From: Cryobacterium algoricola
GTDB lineage: Bacteria > Actinomycetota > Actinomycetes > Actinomycetales > Microbacteriaceae
Direction: 5' to 3'
Length of the DNA stretch: 64,000 bases
NCBI RefSeq assembly: GCF_004402485.1
Contig: NZ_SOFG01000011.1
Span: 372,001 to 436,000, forward strand
The translations under genes were made by a program, and so were the position numbers. Numbering within the stretch: position 1 is the stretch's first letter; each line of letters opens with the position of its first letter. The notes below the pieces were generated by a model. That model did not search any database. It saw only the letters and a program-made list of their open reading frames with translations, and was not told where the DNA came from. Shown here one piece after another: positions 54,041-63,489 of the stretch.

Positions 54041-55354
54041 TCAGCCCACGTTCGTGAGCGTGAAGGCCTGGGTAGCGCTGCCGACAATACACGTCTTCGC
54101 GACGACTTGGATGTCCCCTTGTGCGGTGAGGGTGTTGACGTTGTCCAGGCACTTGTTCGTCTGGACGTTCTTGATAGTAAAGGTGCCGTTGCCGCCCGTG
54201 ATCGGCACGACCGACCAGATCTGGCTCGAGGAGCCATCAAAGGTCTGAATATCCGCGTTGACATTCCCCGTCCCGGTGAGGTCCCAATACCGGTTGGTGA
54301 CATATTTTGCGCGGATCGTGTAGTTCGTCCCGGAACCGAGCACGAACTGCCAGGCCTGGTTGTCAAAGGACGTTGCTTTGCAGCCGAAGAAGATCAGCAA
54401 GGTACCGCTCGCAGTCAGTTCCTTCTCACCGTCGATGCACGTTTCGGTTCCGGCGATCTTGACCTTGTACCAGGCCGAGCCACTAATGCCACTGGTGCTT
54501 GTACCGATCGACGCCGTCGCCGGAGAGGCATTGCCATTCGAATCGATGGCCACCACATAGTAGGAGTAACTCGTCCCGACGTTGAGTCCGGTATCGACGT
54601 AACTCAGTGCGGTGAGCGAGGTCACGGTTGCGATGGGTGTGCTCGTCCCGACGCGATACACCTGATACCCGGCGACGGTGCTCGCATCGGCCGGAGCTTT
54701 CCACGAGACCGTCAGGCTGTGGTCGGTCAGGGTGGTGACCGCAAGGCTGAGCGGCGTCATGCTCGTCAGGCTCTGCGTCGCGGTGTCGGAATTGCCCGTG
54801 GTCGCCCAGTTCTTGCCGACCGTTGCACTCAGAGTCGAGGTGGCGTTCAGCGAGCCAGAGGCGGAGGTGAAACGGAGCGCCGGCGTGATGCTGGTGCTGA
54901 CGCAATAAACCGTCGAGGCGCCCGCGGCGAGAGTGCCGGTCAAGGGAGCAGTCGGCGTCCAATTCTGCGCTCCCGGCACCGCTGCGCTCACGTTTACGGG
55001 ACATGGCACGGTGGAGACCCATGCCTGCACGGTGATCGCCGACGCTAACCCGCCCGAGGCTGCGAACGCGAGTGTGTATTGCGCCGGCACCGACCCATTG
55101 TTCTTGACCGTGACGGGCGTCGTCGCGGACAACGCGCTTGCCGGGCTGGAGAGATACACGTGCGCCAGAGCACTAAAACCCGATTGCTTCACGCTCAGGG
55201 TTCCGGCCGCAACAGAGGCCGACAGCGTTGAAGGCTTGGCGGTCCAGGTTGCCTGGGCGACACTCGTACCTGCGAGCGTCAGAAAGAGGGCCAGGGCGAG
55301 CGTCAGCATCCGCTTGGGCGAGCGGATGCTCCGGGTCGGGCGCGTCGCGGTCAT
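54041..55354 (-). CDS. SipW-type exported protein with fibronectin III and ricin-B lectin domains
   Basis: Protein of 437 residues (ATG 55354; a GTG one codon earlier is possible). An N-terminal alternate signal and TasA-like start (LALFLTLAGTSVAQATWTAKPSTLSASVAAGTLSV) lead to a beta domain to about 190, a fibronectin type III domain (about 198-287, LTVSWKAPADASTVAGYQVYR) and a ricin-B beta-trefoil (about 295-437). The trefoil shows QxW/F motifs QAW, QIW and QAF, one per repeat. The lectin would bind a glycan on a surface or matrix. The combination with a SipW-type start is unusual. Third gene of the operon. Confidence 0.8.
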   Translation of the reverse strand: MTATRPTRSIRSPKRMLTLALALFLTLAGTSVAQATWTAKPSTLSASVAAGTLSVKQSGFSALAHVYLSSPASALSATTPVTVKNNGSVPAQYTLAFAASGGLASAITVQAWVSTVPCPVNVSAAVPGAQNWTPTAPLTGTLAAGASTVYCVSTSITPALRFTSASGSLNATSTLSATVGKNWATTGNSDTATQSLTSMTPLSLAVTTLTDHSLTVSWKAPADASTVAGYQVYRVGTSTPIATVTSLTALSYVDTGLNVGTSYSYYVVAIDSNGNASPATASIGTSTSGISGSAWYKVKIAGTETCIDGEKELTASGTLLIFFGCKATSFDNQAWQFVLGSGTNYTIRAKYVTNRYWDLTGTGNVNADIQTFDGSSSQIWSVVPITGGNGTFTIKNVQTNKCLDNVNTLTAQGDIQVVAKTCIVGSATQAFTLTNVG

Positions 55355-55359
55355 CACGG

Positions 55360-55956
55360 TCAGGCCTGGATCCCATCGATGGTGACGCCGAAGGTCGTGG
55401 ATAGCTGGTCTACGGCCGGCTGGGGCGCGTCATACGAGAGCGCCACCGACACGCAGAGCACGATGGAAGCGCCCACCGGGACGGTCGCGCCCAGAGCGGC
55501 AACGGCAGGGGTGGTGCCGACGACCGCGGACCAGGAGGGTGCAGGCACTGCCGGGCACGCCCCGACCGCGAGGCCGACGGTCAGCCATGAGGAGACGGGA
55601 ATCGCCGGACTCGGAGCTGTCAGTCCCGCAACGCGGATGGCGAGGGGTACGTCACCGGTGTTGGTCACGGTGACAGGGGCGCTGATCGTTGCGCCCGGGT
55701 AGAGCGGGGTGGTCGGCAGGCTCAGGGGCGACACGCTGACGGTAGCGGTGCCGGACGTGATCGTTGTAGCTGCGGAGACCGGAGCGCTCGTATTGAGGAA
55801 CGCATAGGAGCCGCCGGCGCCAAGCACCGCCAGGATCACTGCGGCGGTCGTGGCGGCCACTGCAGATAGGACGGACCGGAGCGTGAGCCGCGGGAGAAAT
55901 TTGGCCCCCGCAACCTTGTCGGCAGCGATGAAATCCCACTTTCGGGTCCTAGTCAA
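55360..55956 (-). CDS. SipW-type (TasA-like) exported protein
   Basis: Protein of about 198 residues. A TTG at 55956 with AGGGGTG upstream is my start; an ATG at 56025 is open but lacks a ribosome-binding site. A long basic start (RTRKWDFIAADKVAGAKFLPRLTLR) precedes one helix and the SipW pattern LGAGGSYAFLNTSAPVSAATTITSGTATVSV. The rest is a beta domain with TVTNTGDVPLAIRVAG, as in CalY/TasA-type proteins. It ends 2-5 bp before the ricin-lectin gene, so the two are coupled. Confidence 0.7.
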   Translation of the reverse strand: MTRTRKWDFIAADKVAGAKFLPRLTLRSVLSAVAATTAAVILAVLGAGGSYAFLNTSAPVSAATTITSGTATVSVSPLSLPTTPLYPGATISAPVTVTNTGDVPLAIRVAGLTAPSPAIPVSSWLTVGLAVGACPAVPAPSWSAVVGTTPAVAALGATVPVGASIVLCVSVALSYDAPQPAVDQLSTTFGVTIDGIQA

Positions 55957-56007
55957 AGCTTCGTCACCCCTATCCGCGCATGCCCTTGAGAACAGCCTCG
56001 AACCTGC

Positions 56008-56045
56008 GGCCGGCGCACAATGCACAAACTCAAGGTGCGCCGGCC
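56008..56045 (-). terminator. Hairpin after the first fibre-protein gene
   Basis: GGCCGGCGCAC (56008-56018) and GTGCGCCGGCC (56035-56045) pair perfectly over 11 bp with a 16-nt loop, 7 bp after the stop of the first gene. No U-run; it could set a high ratio of first to later products. Confidence 0.6.
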
Positions 56046-56051
56046 CGAGAA

Positions 56052-56642
56052 CTAACCCTGGGTGATGGTGATGGCGAGGTCACTCAGTTTCACAGAGCCG
56101 AGCTTGGTTGCCGCCTCCGAGCTGTCGCCAGCAGTCCCGTTCTTGGGGAATTTGACGGTTACCGTCACCACGGCATCGACACCATTGATTCCAGTGGCAC
56201 CTGGAGTAACGGTGTAAGACGAGCCGGATCCGGAGAATCCCGTAACACCGGACAAGGCAATTGACGCCGAGTTCGTCAGGTAGGTCGACAAGGCCAGGTC
56301 CGCTGGCGCCGTCAACGCTGGCGAAACCGAGACCGGAGCGAACGAGCCGGGAGCGAGAGCAAGTGTGGCGGTGAGGTTGTCACCGGTCGCAGTAATCTTC
56401 ACCGTCTTCGTGTAGGTGAGAGAGTCGCCCGGAACTGCCTTAAACGTGCTCGGATCGATGCTCTTGCCACCGCTCGTCCAGGCGCCGACCCCGCTTGGTG
56501 TGATGACGAGCGTGCCTGCGGTGATCGTCGCGCCACTGCCCGCCGCAGCACTTGAGTTCCACTGCGCGAGGGTTCCCGCACCGCCGAGGAGGAGCGCCAC
56601 GCCGACCGCGCCGGCGATGGAGCCTTTGAGAAGCTTGTTCAT
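56052..56642 (-). CDS. SipW-dependent (TasA-like) fibre subunit candidate
   Basis: Protein of 196 residues with an alternate-type signal: MNKLLKGSIAGAVGVALLLGG, then AGTLAQWNSSAAAGSGATITAGTLVI, the motif pattern of proteins matured by SipW-type peptidases. The mature part is beta-rich and small, with TYTKTVKITATGDNLTATLAL and a Gly/Ser/Thr-rich end, and no cysteines. Its first place in the operon and the hairpin behind it suggest that it is the major subunit. A fibre role is inference from TasA/SipW systems. Confidence 0.8.
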   Translation of the reverse strand: MNKLLKGSIAGAVGVALLLGGAGTLAQWNSSAAAGSGATITAGTLVITPSGVGAWTSGGKSIDPSTFKAVPGDSLTYTKTVKITATGDNLTATLALAPGSFAPVSVSPALTAPADLALSTYLTNSASIALSGVTGFSGSGSSYTVTPGATGINGVDAVVTVTVKFPKNGTAGDSSEAATKLGSVKLSDLAITITQG

Positions 56643-56845
56643 GATGGATCCTTTTCGACGCCTCGAAGGGCATCAGGGTAGTTGCAGGCCGAGATTCGGC
56701 CGACCGATGGGAAGGACAGTTCGTTCGTTGCCCGGGCGGGAGAGATCGCGCCACTTCGGGTGCGGCGCGAAATTCCAGCACGGGCAACGGGTCGCCGAAT
56801 ACAGGCCAAAGGCACACCAGTCGCCTGGTGGACGCTCGACTCGAA

Positions 56846-56887
56846 CGGTCCCCCTAAATGAGGACTTCGGTCCCCCTTTATGTGGAC
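56846..56887. promoter_or_regulatory. Two tandem 20-bp direct repeats upstream of the fibre operon
   Basis: CGGTCCCCCTAAATGAGGAC (56846-56865) and CGGTCCCCCTTTATGTGGAC (56868-56887) differ at three positions and are 22 bp apart, two helical turns. Each has GTCC and GGAC ends. The 411-bp gap holds no other clear signal; the sites are about 205 bp before the fibre operon and 167 bp before the oxidoreductase gene. Confidence 0.65.
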
Positions 56888-57053
56888 AGACTACGACCGC
56901 GAGAGAGAGCAAATCCAGACCCCGACGCCCCCAAGGTGAGGCACAATGAGCGTTTCCGCACCCCCAGATCGAGTCACGTTGCTAACGGGATCTGCCGGGT
57001 GACCGAGGGTGTTTCAGCTGTCCGCCGGCTGCCGGCCGGGAGACAATGGAGAC

Positions 57054-58061
57054 ATGGCACATGCAACGAACCTGCCCCCGACCATGCGCGCCCTCGTGAT
57101 CGACCGCACCGGCGCGGCCGAAGAGCTCCACCTGGACACGGTGCCGACGCCGATCCCCGTACTCGACGAGCTCATCGTGCGCGTCGTCGCAGCGGGCGTC
57201 AACCCGATCGACGTGAAGACCCGCGCCGGATCGGGCGTCGCGGCGGCGATCTCGGCCTTCCCGGCCGTGCTCGGCTTCGACTTCAGCGGGATCGTGGTCA
57301 GCTCGCCGTACGAGGCGTTCCCGCTGCAGCCCGGCGACGAGGTCTATGGCATGACGCACTTTCCCCGCACGACGGGCAGCTACGCCGAGTACATCGCCGT
57401 CTCGAGCATGAGCGTCGCCCTCAAGCCGTCGACGCTGAGCCACATCGAGGCCGCCGCCGTGCCCGTCGCAGCCCTGGCCGCATGGGAGATGGTCGTCGAG
57501 ATCGCCGAGGTGACACCCGGCGAGCGGATGCTGATCCACGCCGGCAGCGGCGGCGTCGGTCACTTCGCGGTACAGATCGCCAAGGCCTTCGGCGCCTACG
57601 TGATCACGACGGGCTCGCCCCGCAACGCGGAGTTCCTGCGCCAGCTCGGCGCCGACGAGGTCATCGACTACACGAGCATCCGCTTCGACGAGGTTCTCGC
57701 CGACGTCGACTCGGTGATCGACCTGATCGGCAACGTGCACGACGATACCGGCACGCGGTCCCTCCGCGTCCTCCGGCCGGACGGGGTGCTCGTGAACGCG
57801 CCGAGCGGAAGCTGGCCGACCCTGCAGGCGGATGCGGAGGCCGCCGGAGTGCGGGCGACCGGATTCAAGGTCGCTGCGGACGCAGACGCCCTGGACTGGA
57901 TCACCAAGATGATCGACGACGGCGCGGTACGCCCCCACATCGACCATGTCTTCGAGCTCGCGGAGGGTCCCGCCGCCCACCGGCTGGTCGAGGAGGGGCA
58001 CACCCGCGGCAAGATCGTCCTGCGGATCTCCGACGTCGGAGTCTCCGGGACGGGCGCGTGA
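57054..58061 (+). CDS. Zinc-free quinone oxidoreductase-like dehydrogenase (MDR family)
   Basis: NADPH-dependent oxidoreductase of 335 residues. N-terminal GroES-like domain (MRALVIDRTGAAEELHL, VAAGVNPIDVKTRAGSG, LGFDFSGIVV), then a Rossmann domain with HAGSGGVGHFAVQIAKAFGAYVITT. The zinc-ligand cysteines of alcohol dehydrogenases are absent, so it belongs to the quinone-oxidoreductase/enone-reductase branch. The substrate is unknown. Its stop overlaps the photolyase start (GTGA), so both may respond to the same oxidative or light stress. Confidence 0.88.
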   Translation: MAHATNLPPTMRALVIDRTGAAEELHLDTVPTPIPVLDELIVRVVAAGVNPIDVKTRAGSGVAAAISAFPAVLGFDFSGIVVSSPYEAFPLQPGDEVYGMTHFPRTTGSYAEYIAVSSMSVALKPSTLSHIEAAAVPVAALAAWEMVVEIAEVTPGERMLIHAGSGGVGHFAVQIAKAFGAYVITTGSPRNAEFLRQLGADEVIDYTSIRFDEVLADVDSVIDLIGNVHDDTGTRSLRVLRPDGVLVNAPSGSWPTLQADAEAAGVRATGFKVAADADALDWITKMIDDGAVRPHIDHVFELAEGPAAHRLVEEGHTRGKIVLRISDVGVSGTGA

Positions 58062-59467
58062 GCCCAGCGGAAGGCGCCGGGCCGACGATCGTCTGGTTCC
58101 GCGACGACCTCCGGCTCGCCGACAACCCGGCACTGCACGCGGCCGTCGAACGCGGGCTCCCGATCGTCGCGGTCTACGTGCTCGACGAGGAATCCCCGGG
58201 CGTGCGGCCGCTCGGCGGGGCCTCCCGCTGGTGGCTGCACGGCAGCCTCCGCGCGCTCGGCGACTCGCTCGACGCGCTCGGCGGGAGCCTTCTGCTCCGG
58301 CGTGGACCGGCGGCCGACGTCATCGGCGCGCTCGCGGCATCCGTGGGCGCTGGCGCCGTGTTCTGGAACCGCCGCTACGGCGCTGCGGAACGCGAGGTCG
58401 ACACCGTGATCAAGACGGCGCTGCACGCCGACGGCGTTGAGGCCCGGAGCTTCGCCGGCTCGTTGCTCTTCGAGCCGTGGACGATCCGCACCGGCCAGGG
58501 CAACCCGTACTCGGTCTTCACGCCGTTCTGGCGCGCCTGCGTCGCCGGCCCTCCCCCGCGCGAGCCCTACCCGGCGCCGACGGCGATCGACGGCTGGCCG
58601 GGGGCGGTGCCCTCTGATCGACTCGACGACTGGGGGCTCCTGCCCACCCACCCGGACTGGGCGGCCGGGCTCCGTGCGACCTGGCAGCCGGGCGAGGCCG
58701 TCGCGGCCGAGGCACTCGAGACCTTTCTGCGCGAGTCGCTCGCGCGCTACGCCGACGAGCGGGACACCCCGGCCCAGACCGCGACGAGCCGCCTGTCGCC
58801 GCGGCTCCGCTGGGGTGAGGTGAGCCCGTTCCAAGTCTGGCATGCCACCCAGCGGGTGCTGCGCGGGGCGGATGCGGCCACCGCGTCGAGCGCGCAACGG
58901 TTCCTGACCGAGCTCGGCTGGCGGGAGTTCAGCTATCACGTGCTCTTCCACGCGCCCGAGCTTGCGACCTCGAATCTCAAGCGCGAGTTCGACCGGTTCC
59001 CGTGGCCCCCGCTCGACGACCGGGTGCTCAAGGCGTGGCGGCAGGGCCGTACCGGCATCCCCCTCGTCGACGCCGGGATGCGGGAACTGTGGCGCACCGG
59101 GAGTATGCACAATCGGGTACGCATGGTCACCGCTTCATTCCTCACCAAGAATCTGTTGGTGGACTGGCGGGTCGGTGAGCAATGGTTCTGGGACACCCTC
59201 GTCGACGCCGACGGCGCAAGCAACCCGTTCGGCTGGCAGTGGGTCGCGGGATCGGGCGCCGATGCCGCGCCCTACTTCCGGGTGTTCAACCCTGAATTGC
59301 AGGCGGCGCGGTTCGACCCGCATGGGGAGTACATCCGCGAGTACGTGCCCGAAATCGGCACGGATGCCTACCCGGCGCCGCTCGTTGACCTCGGCGAGAC
59401 CCGGCGCGCGGCCCTCGCCGCCTACGAGCAGGTCAAGGCAGCGAAGACGCCGGCCCCCACTCCCTGA
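58058..59467 (+). CDS. phr: Deoxyribodipyrimidine photo-lyase (class I)
   Basis: Light-driven DNA repair enzyme of 469 residues that splits cyclobutane pyrimidine dimers. The antenna domain starts TIVWFRDDLRLADNPAL. The FAD-binding domain contains ELGWREFSYHVLFHAP, GIPLVDAGMRELWRTGSMHNRVRMVTASFLTKNLLVDWR and DADGASNPFGWQWVAGSGADAAPYFRVFNP, all classic. GTG start at 58058 overlaps the oxidoreductase stop. The stop codon lies inside the left arm of a 26-bp inverted repeat. Confidence 0.95.
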   Translation: MSPAEGAGPTIVWFRDDLRLADNPALHAAVERGLPIVAVYVLDEESPGVRPLGGASRWWLHGSLRALGDSLDALGGSLLLRRGPAADVIGALAASVGAGAVFWNRRYGAAEREVDTVIKTALHADGVEARSFAGSLLFEPWTIRTGQGNPYSVFTPFWRACVAGPPPREPYPAPTAIDGWPGAVPSDRLDDWGLLPTHPDWAAGLRATWQPGEAVAAEALETFLRESLARYADERDTPAQTATSRLSPRLRWGEVSPFQVWHATQRVLRGADAATASSAQRFLTELGWREFSYHVLFHAPELATSNLKREFDRFPWPPLDDRVLKAWRQGRTGIPLVDAGMRELWRTGSMHNRVRMVTASFLTKNLLVDWRVGEQWFWDTLVDADGASNPFGWQWVAGSGADAAPYFRVFNPELQAARFDPHGEYIREYVPEIGTDAYPAPLVDLGETRRAALAAYEQVKAAKTPAPTP

Positions 59468-59524
59468 GGTGTCGCAGATCGACGTTCGCGAGCACAACGA
59501 ACGTCGATCTGCGACACCTCAGGG
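59462..59524. terminator. Perfect 26-bp inverted repeat between phr and GNAT gene
   Basis: Arms 59462-59487 and 59499-59524 (core GAGGTGTCGCAGATCGACGT) are exact complements with an 11-nt loop. It separates convergent genes and includes the phr stop codon, so it can terminate in both directions. No U-run is present. Confidence 0.85.
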
Positions 59525-59577
59525 GGCGATGGGCAGCATTCGCGCGGGCAGAGTTCGCGCGGGCAGAGTTCGCGCGG

Positions 59578-60114
59578 TCAGAGTTCGCGTTCGAGCACGT
59601 AGTCGTCCTCGTAGCGGTCGCCGACGAGGAAGTGCTTCGTGCCTACAGCGGCGAAGCCGTGCTTCCCGTAGAAGCGGATGGCCCGCGCGTTCTCCTCGTT
59701 GACGCCGAGCCAGGCGCCCCGAGCGCCGCGCTCCCTGGCGGCATCGAGTGTGGCCGTCATCAGGAGCCCGGCCACCCCGCGGCCGTGAGTTTCCGCGCGC
59801 AGGTAGCACTTGCTGAGTTCAACGGTCGGGCGAATGCCGATGGCCGCGAGCACGTCGGAGTCGGCCGGCTCGCCGAAGATCAGCATGGTGTAGCCGAGCG
59901 AGAGGCGAGTGTCCTGGTCTTCGGCGAGGAACAGCATCCGCTCGGGATCGGCGAGGTAGGCGGCGAAGTTGGCCTCGGCCAGAACGTCGCGAACGAACAC
60001 GGCGATCGCCTCCGCTGTCGTGTGTGGAGGGCACGCGAGCGCAAAAGTCGCGGCCGCCAGTTCGGCGAGCACCCCGGCATCCGCCGCCCCCGCCTGTCGT
60101 ATCGCAATCACCAC
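59578..60114 (-). CDS. GNAT-family N-acetyltransferase
   Basis: Acetyl-CoA-dependent acetyltransferase of 178 residues, one GNAT domain. The acetyl-CoA pyrophosphate loop is AETHGRGVAGLLMTATLDAARERGA, and GVNEENARAIRFYGKHGFAAVGTKHFLVGD is motif B. It resembles bacterial small-molecule acetyltransferases; the acceptor is unknown. It stands alone between two long inverted repeats. Confidence 0.88.
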   Translation of the reverse strand: MVIAIRQAGAADAGVLAELAAATFALACPPHTTAEAIAVFVRDVLAEANFAAYLADPERMLFLAEDQDTRLSLGYTMLIFGEPADSDVLAAIGIRPTVELSKCYLRAETHGRGVAGLLMTATLDAARERGARGAWLGVNEENARAIRFYGKHGFAAVGTKHFLVGDRYEDDYVLEREL

Positions 60115-60136
60115 CCCACCCTACCGACTCGTCCGT

Positions 60137-60200
60137 CCGCGAAAGCGGGTGAATCGTCGCCAACCAACGGCCAGAACGACGATTCACCCGCTTTTCGCGG
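60137..60200 (-). terminator. Long inverted repeat after aceB
   Basis: Arms 60137-60159 and 60177-60200 (core GCGGGTGAATCGTCG) pair over 23 bp with a single-base bulge and a 17-nt loop. It lies 16 bp past the aceB stop and 23 bp before the GNAT start. Confidence 0.8.
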
Positions 60201-60215
60201 AAACGGCGACGAACG

Positions 60216-61886
<1,671 letters not shown>

Positions 61887-61931
61887 GGTGTGTCTCCTTC
61901 TGCAGGGTGAGGTCGAGGGGTGCTGGGCGGT

Positions 61932-61967
61932 GAGCGGATGCGGCCGGCCGGGTGGCCGCATCCGCTC
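61932..61967 (-). terminator. Intercistronic hairpin between aceA and aceB
   Basis: GAGCGGATGCGGCC (61932-61945) and GGCCGCATCCGCTC (61954-61967) form a perfect 14-bp stem with an 8-nt loop. No U-run. It could end some aceA transcripts and keep aceA above aceB. Confidence 0.65.
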
Positions 61968-62016
61968 GGTGATGCGACGGGTCAGAACGCTGAGCGATTC
62001 AGAAACGCGGAGCGGG

Positions 62017-63348
62017 TCAGAACTGCTCGGCCTCTGTGGAACCGACGAGGGCGAGGGTCGCGCTGTTGGGGTTGAGCGCTGTGGCGATCTTGTCGAAGTA
62101 GCCGGTACCGACCTCCCGCTGGTGGCGGGTGGCGGTGTAGCCGTCGGCCTCCGAGGCGAATTCGGCCTCCTGGAGTTCGACGTATGCGCTCATCTGGCGT
62201 TCGGAGTAGTCCTTGGCCAGGGTGAACATGGAGTGGTTGAGGGCGTGGAAGCCAGCGAGGGTGATGAACTGGAAGGCGTAGCCGGCCTTGGCGAGTTCGC
62301 GCTGGAACGCCTCGATCTGGGCGTCGTCGAGGTGCGACTTCCAGTTGAACGAGGGCGAGCAGTTGTAGGCGAGCTTCTTGCCGGGGAACTGCGCGTGGAT
62401 CTCCTTCGCGAAGCGCTGCGCGAGCTCGAGGTCGGGCTCCGAGCTTTCCACCCAGAGCAGGTCGGCGTACGGCGCGTACGCGAGGCCGCGGGCGATGACG
62501 ACGTCGATGCCGTTCTGGGTGTCGTAGAAGCCCTCCGCGGTGCGTTCCCCGGTGAGGAACTCCTGGTCGCGCTCGTCGATGTCGCTCGTGATGAGCGTCG
62601 CGGCGAGGGAGTCGGTGCGCGCGATGATGATCGTCGGCACGCCCGCGACATCCGCTGCGAGACGGGCGGCGTTCAGGGTGCGGATGTGCTGCCCGGTGGG
62701 GACGAGGACCTTGCCGCCCATGTGGCCGCACTTCTTCTCGCTCGCGAGCTGGTCTTCCCAGTGCACGCCGGCCGCCCCGGCCTCGATCATCGACTGCATG
62801 AGTTCGTAGGCGTTGAGCGGGCCGCCGAAGCCGGCCTCTGCGTCGGCGACGATCGGTGCGAGCCAGTCGATGCCGGTGCCGGTGCCGCCGTTCGCGGCCG
62901 CCTCACTCGTCTCGATCTGGTCGGCGCGGAGCAGCGCGTTGTTGATGCGGCGCACGACGGACGGGACCGAGTTCGCGGGGTAGAGCGACTGGTCGGGGTA
63001 GGTCTGGCCGGAGAGGTTCGCGTCGGCCGCAACCTGCCAGCCGGAGAGGTAGATGGCCTTGAGGCCGGCGCGCACCTGCTGTACGGCCTGGTTGCCGGTG
63101 AGGGCGCCGAGGGCGCGCACCCACTCGGGGTTTTCCTCGGTGCCGTTCTCGTGGATGAGCTTCCAGAGGTTCTCGGCGCCGCGGCGGGCGAGCGTGCGGT
63201 CTTCGCGAACAGACCCGCGGAGGCCGATGACGTCCTCTGCGGTGTAGTCGCGGCGGATGCCCTCCCAGCGTGCGTCGGCGGCCCACTCGAGGGCGAGCTC
63301 GGCGGCGGTCTGGGTCTGGTCTCCCGGGCGGGGTGCGTTCGCGGTCAT
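62017..63348 (-). CDS. aceA: Isocitrate lyase
   Basis: Enzyme of 443 residues splitting isocitrate to glyoxylate and succinate. The catalytic Cys207 is in the signature [14 protein letters not shown]. Also seen are [50 protein letters not shown], and [28 protein letters not shown] precedes the ATG at 63348. First gene of aceA-aceB, divergent from a RamB-like regulator, which is the arrangement of acetate/fatty-acid control in actinobacteria. Confidence 0.97.
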   Translation of the reverse strand: MTANAPRPGDQTQTAAELALEWAADARWEGIRRDYTAEDVIGLRGSVREDRTLARRGAENLWKLIHENGTEENPEWVRALGALTGNQAVQQVRAGLKAIYLSGWQVAADANLSGQTYPDQSLYPANSVPSVVRRINNALLRADQIETSEAAANGGTGTGIDWLAPIVADAEAGFGGPLNAYELMQSMIEAGAAGVHWEDQLASEKKCGHMGGKVLVPTGQHIRTLNAARLAADVAGVPTIIIARTDSLAATLITSDIDERDQEFLTGERTAEGFYDTQNGIDVVIARGLAYAPYADLLWVESSEPDLELAQRFAKEIHAQFPGKKLAYNCSPSFNWKSHLDDAQIEAFQRELAKAGYAFQFITLAGFHALNHSMFTLAKDYSERQMSAYVELQEAEFASEADGYTATRHQREVGTGYFDKIATALNPNSATLALVGSTEAEQF

Positions 63349-63431
63349 GTTGTCTCCTTGGGTTTGCGTCATTGCTTGCCTGTGACACCTACTCTGCGGT
63401 GTTCTGGCAACCCGCACCCCGGCCGGATTCA

Positions 63432-63453
63432 CAGAAGAAATGCAGTTCTTCTG
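63432..63453. promoter_or_regulatory. Operator candidate between aceA and the RamB-like gene
   Basis: CAGAAGAA (63432-63439) and TTCTTCTG (63446-63453) are perfect 8-bp arms around six bases. A related half-site GAAGTTCTGCAG follows at 63461-63472. It is the main symmetric element in the 141-bp gap and is 37 bp before the regulator start. Confidence 0.55.
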
Positions 63454-63489
63454 CTTGCGTGAAGTTCTGCAGCGTGTGAGCATGGTGCG

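Noticed and set aside
53103-54248. 381-codon plus-strand frame over the SipW operon
   Set aside because: Antisense to the LAHTG-protein gene with its signal peptide and sorting signal; composition is typical of a shadow.
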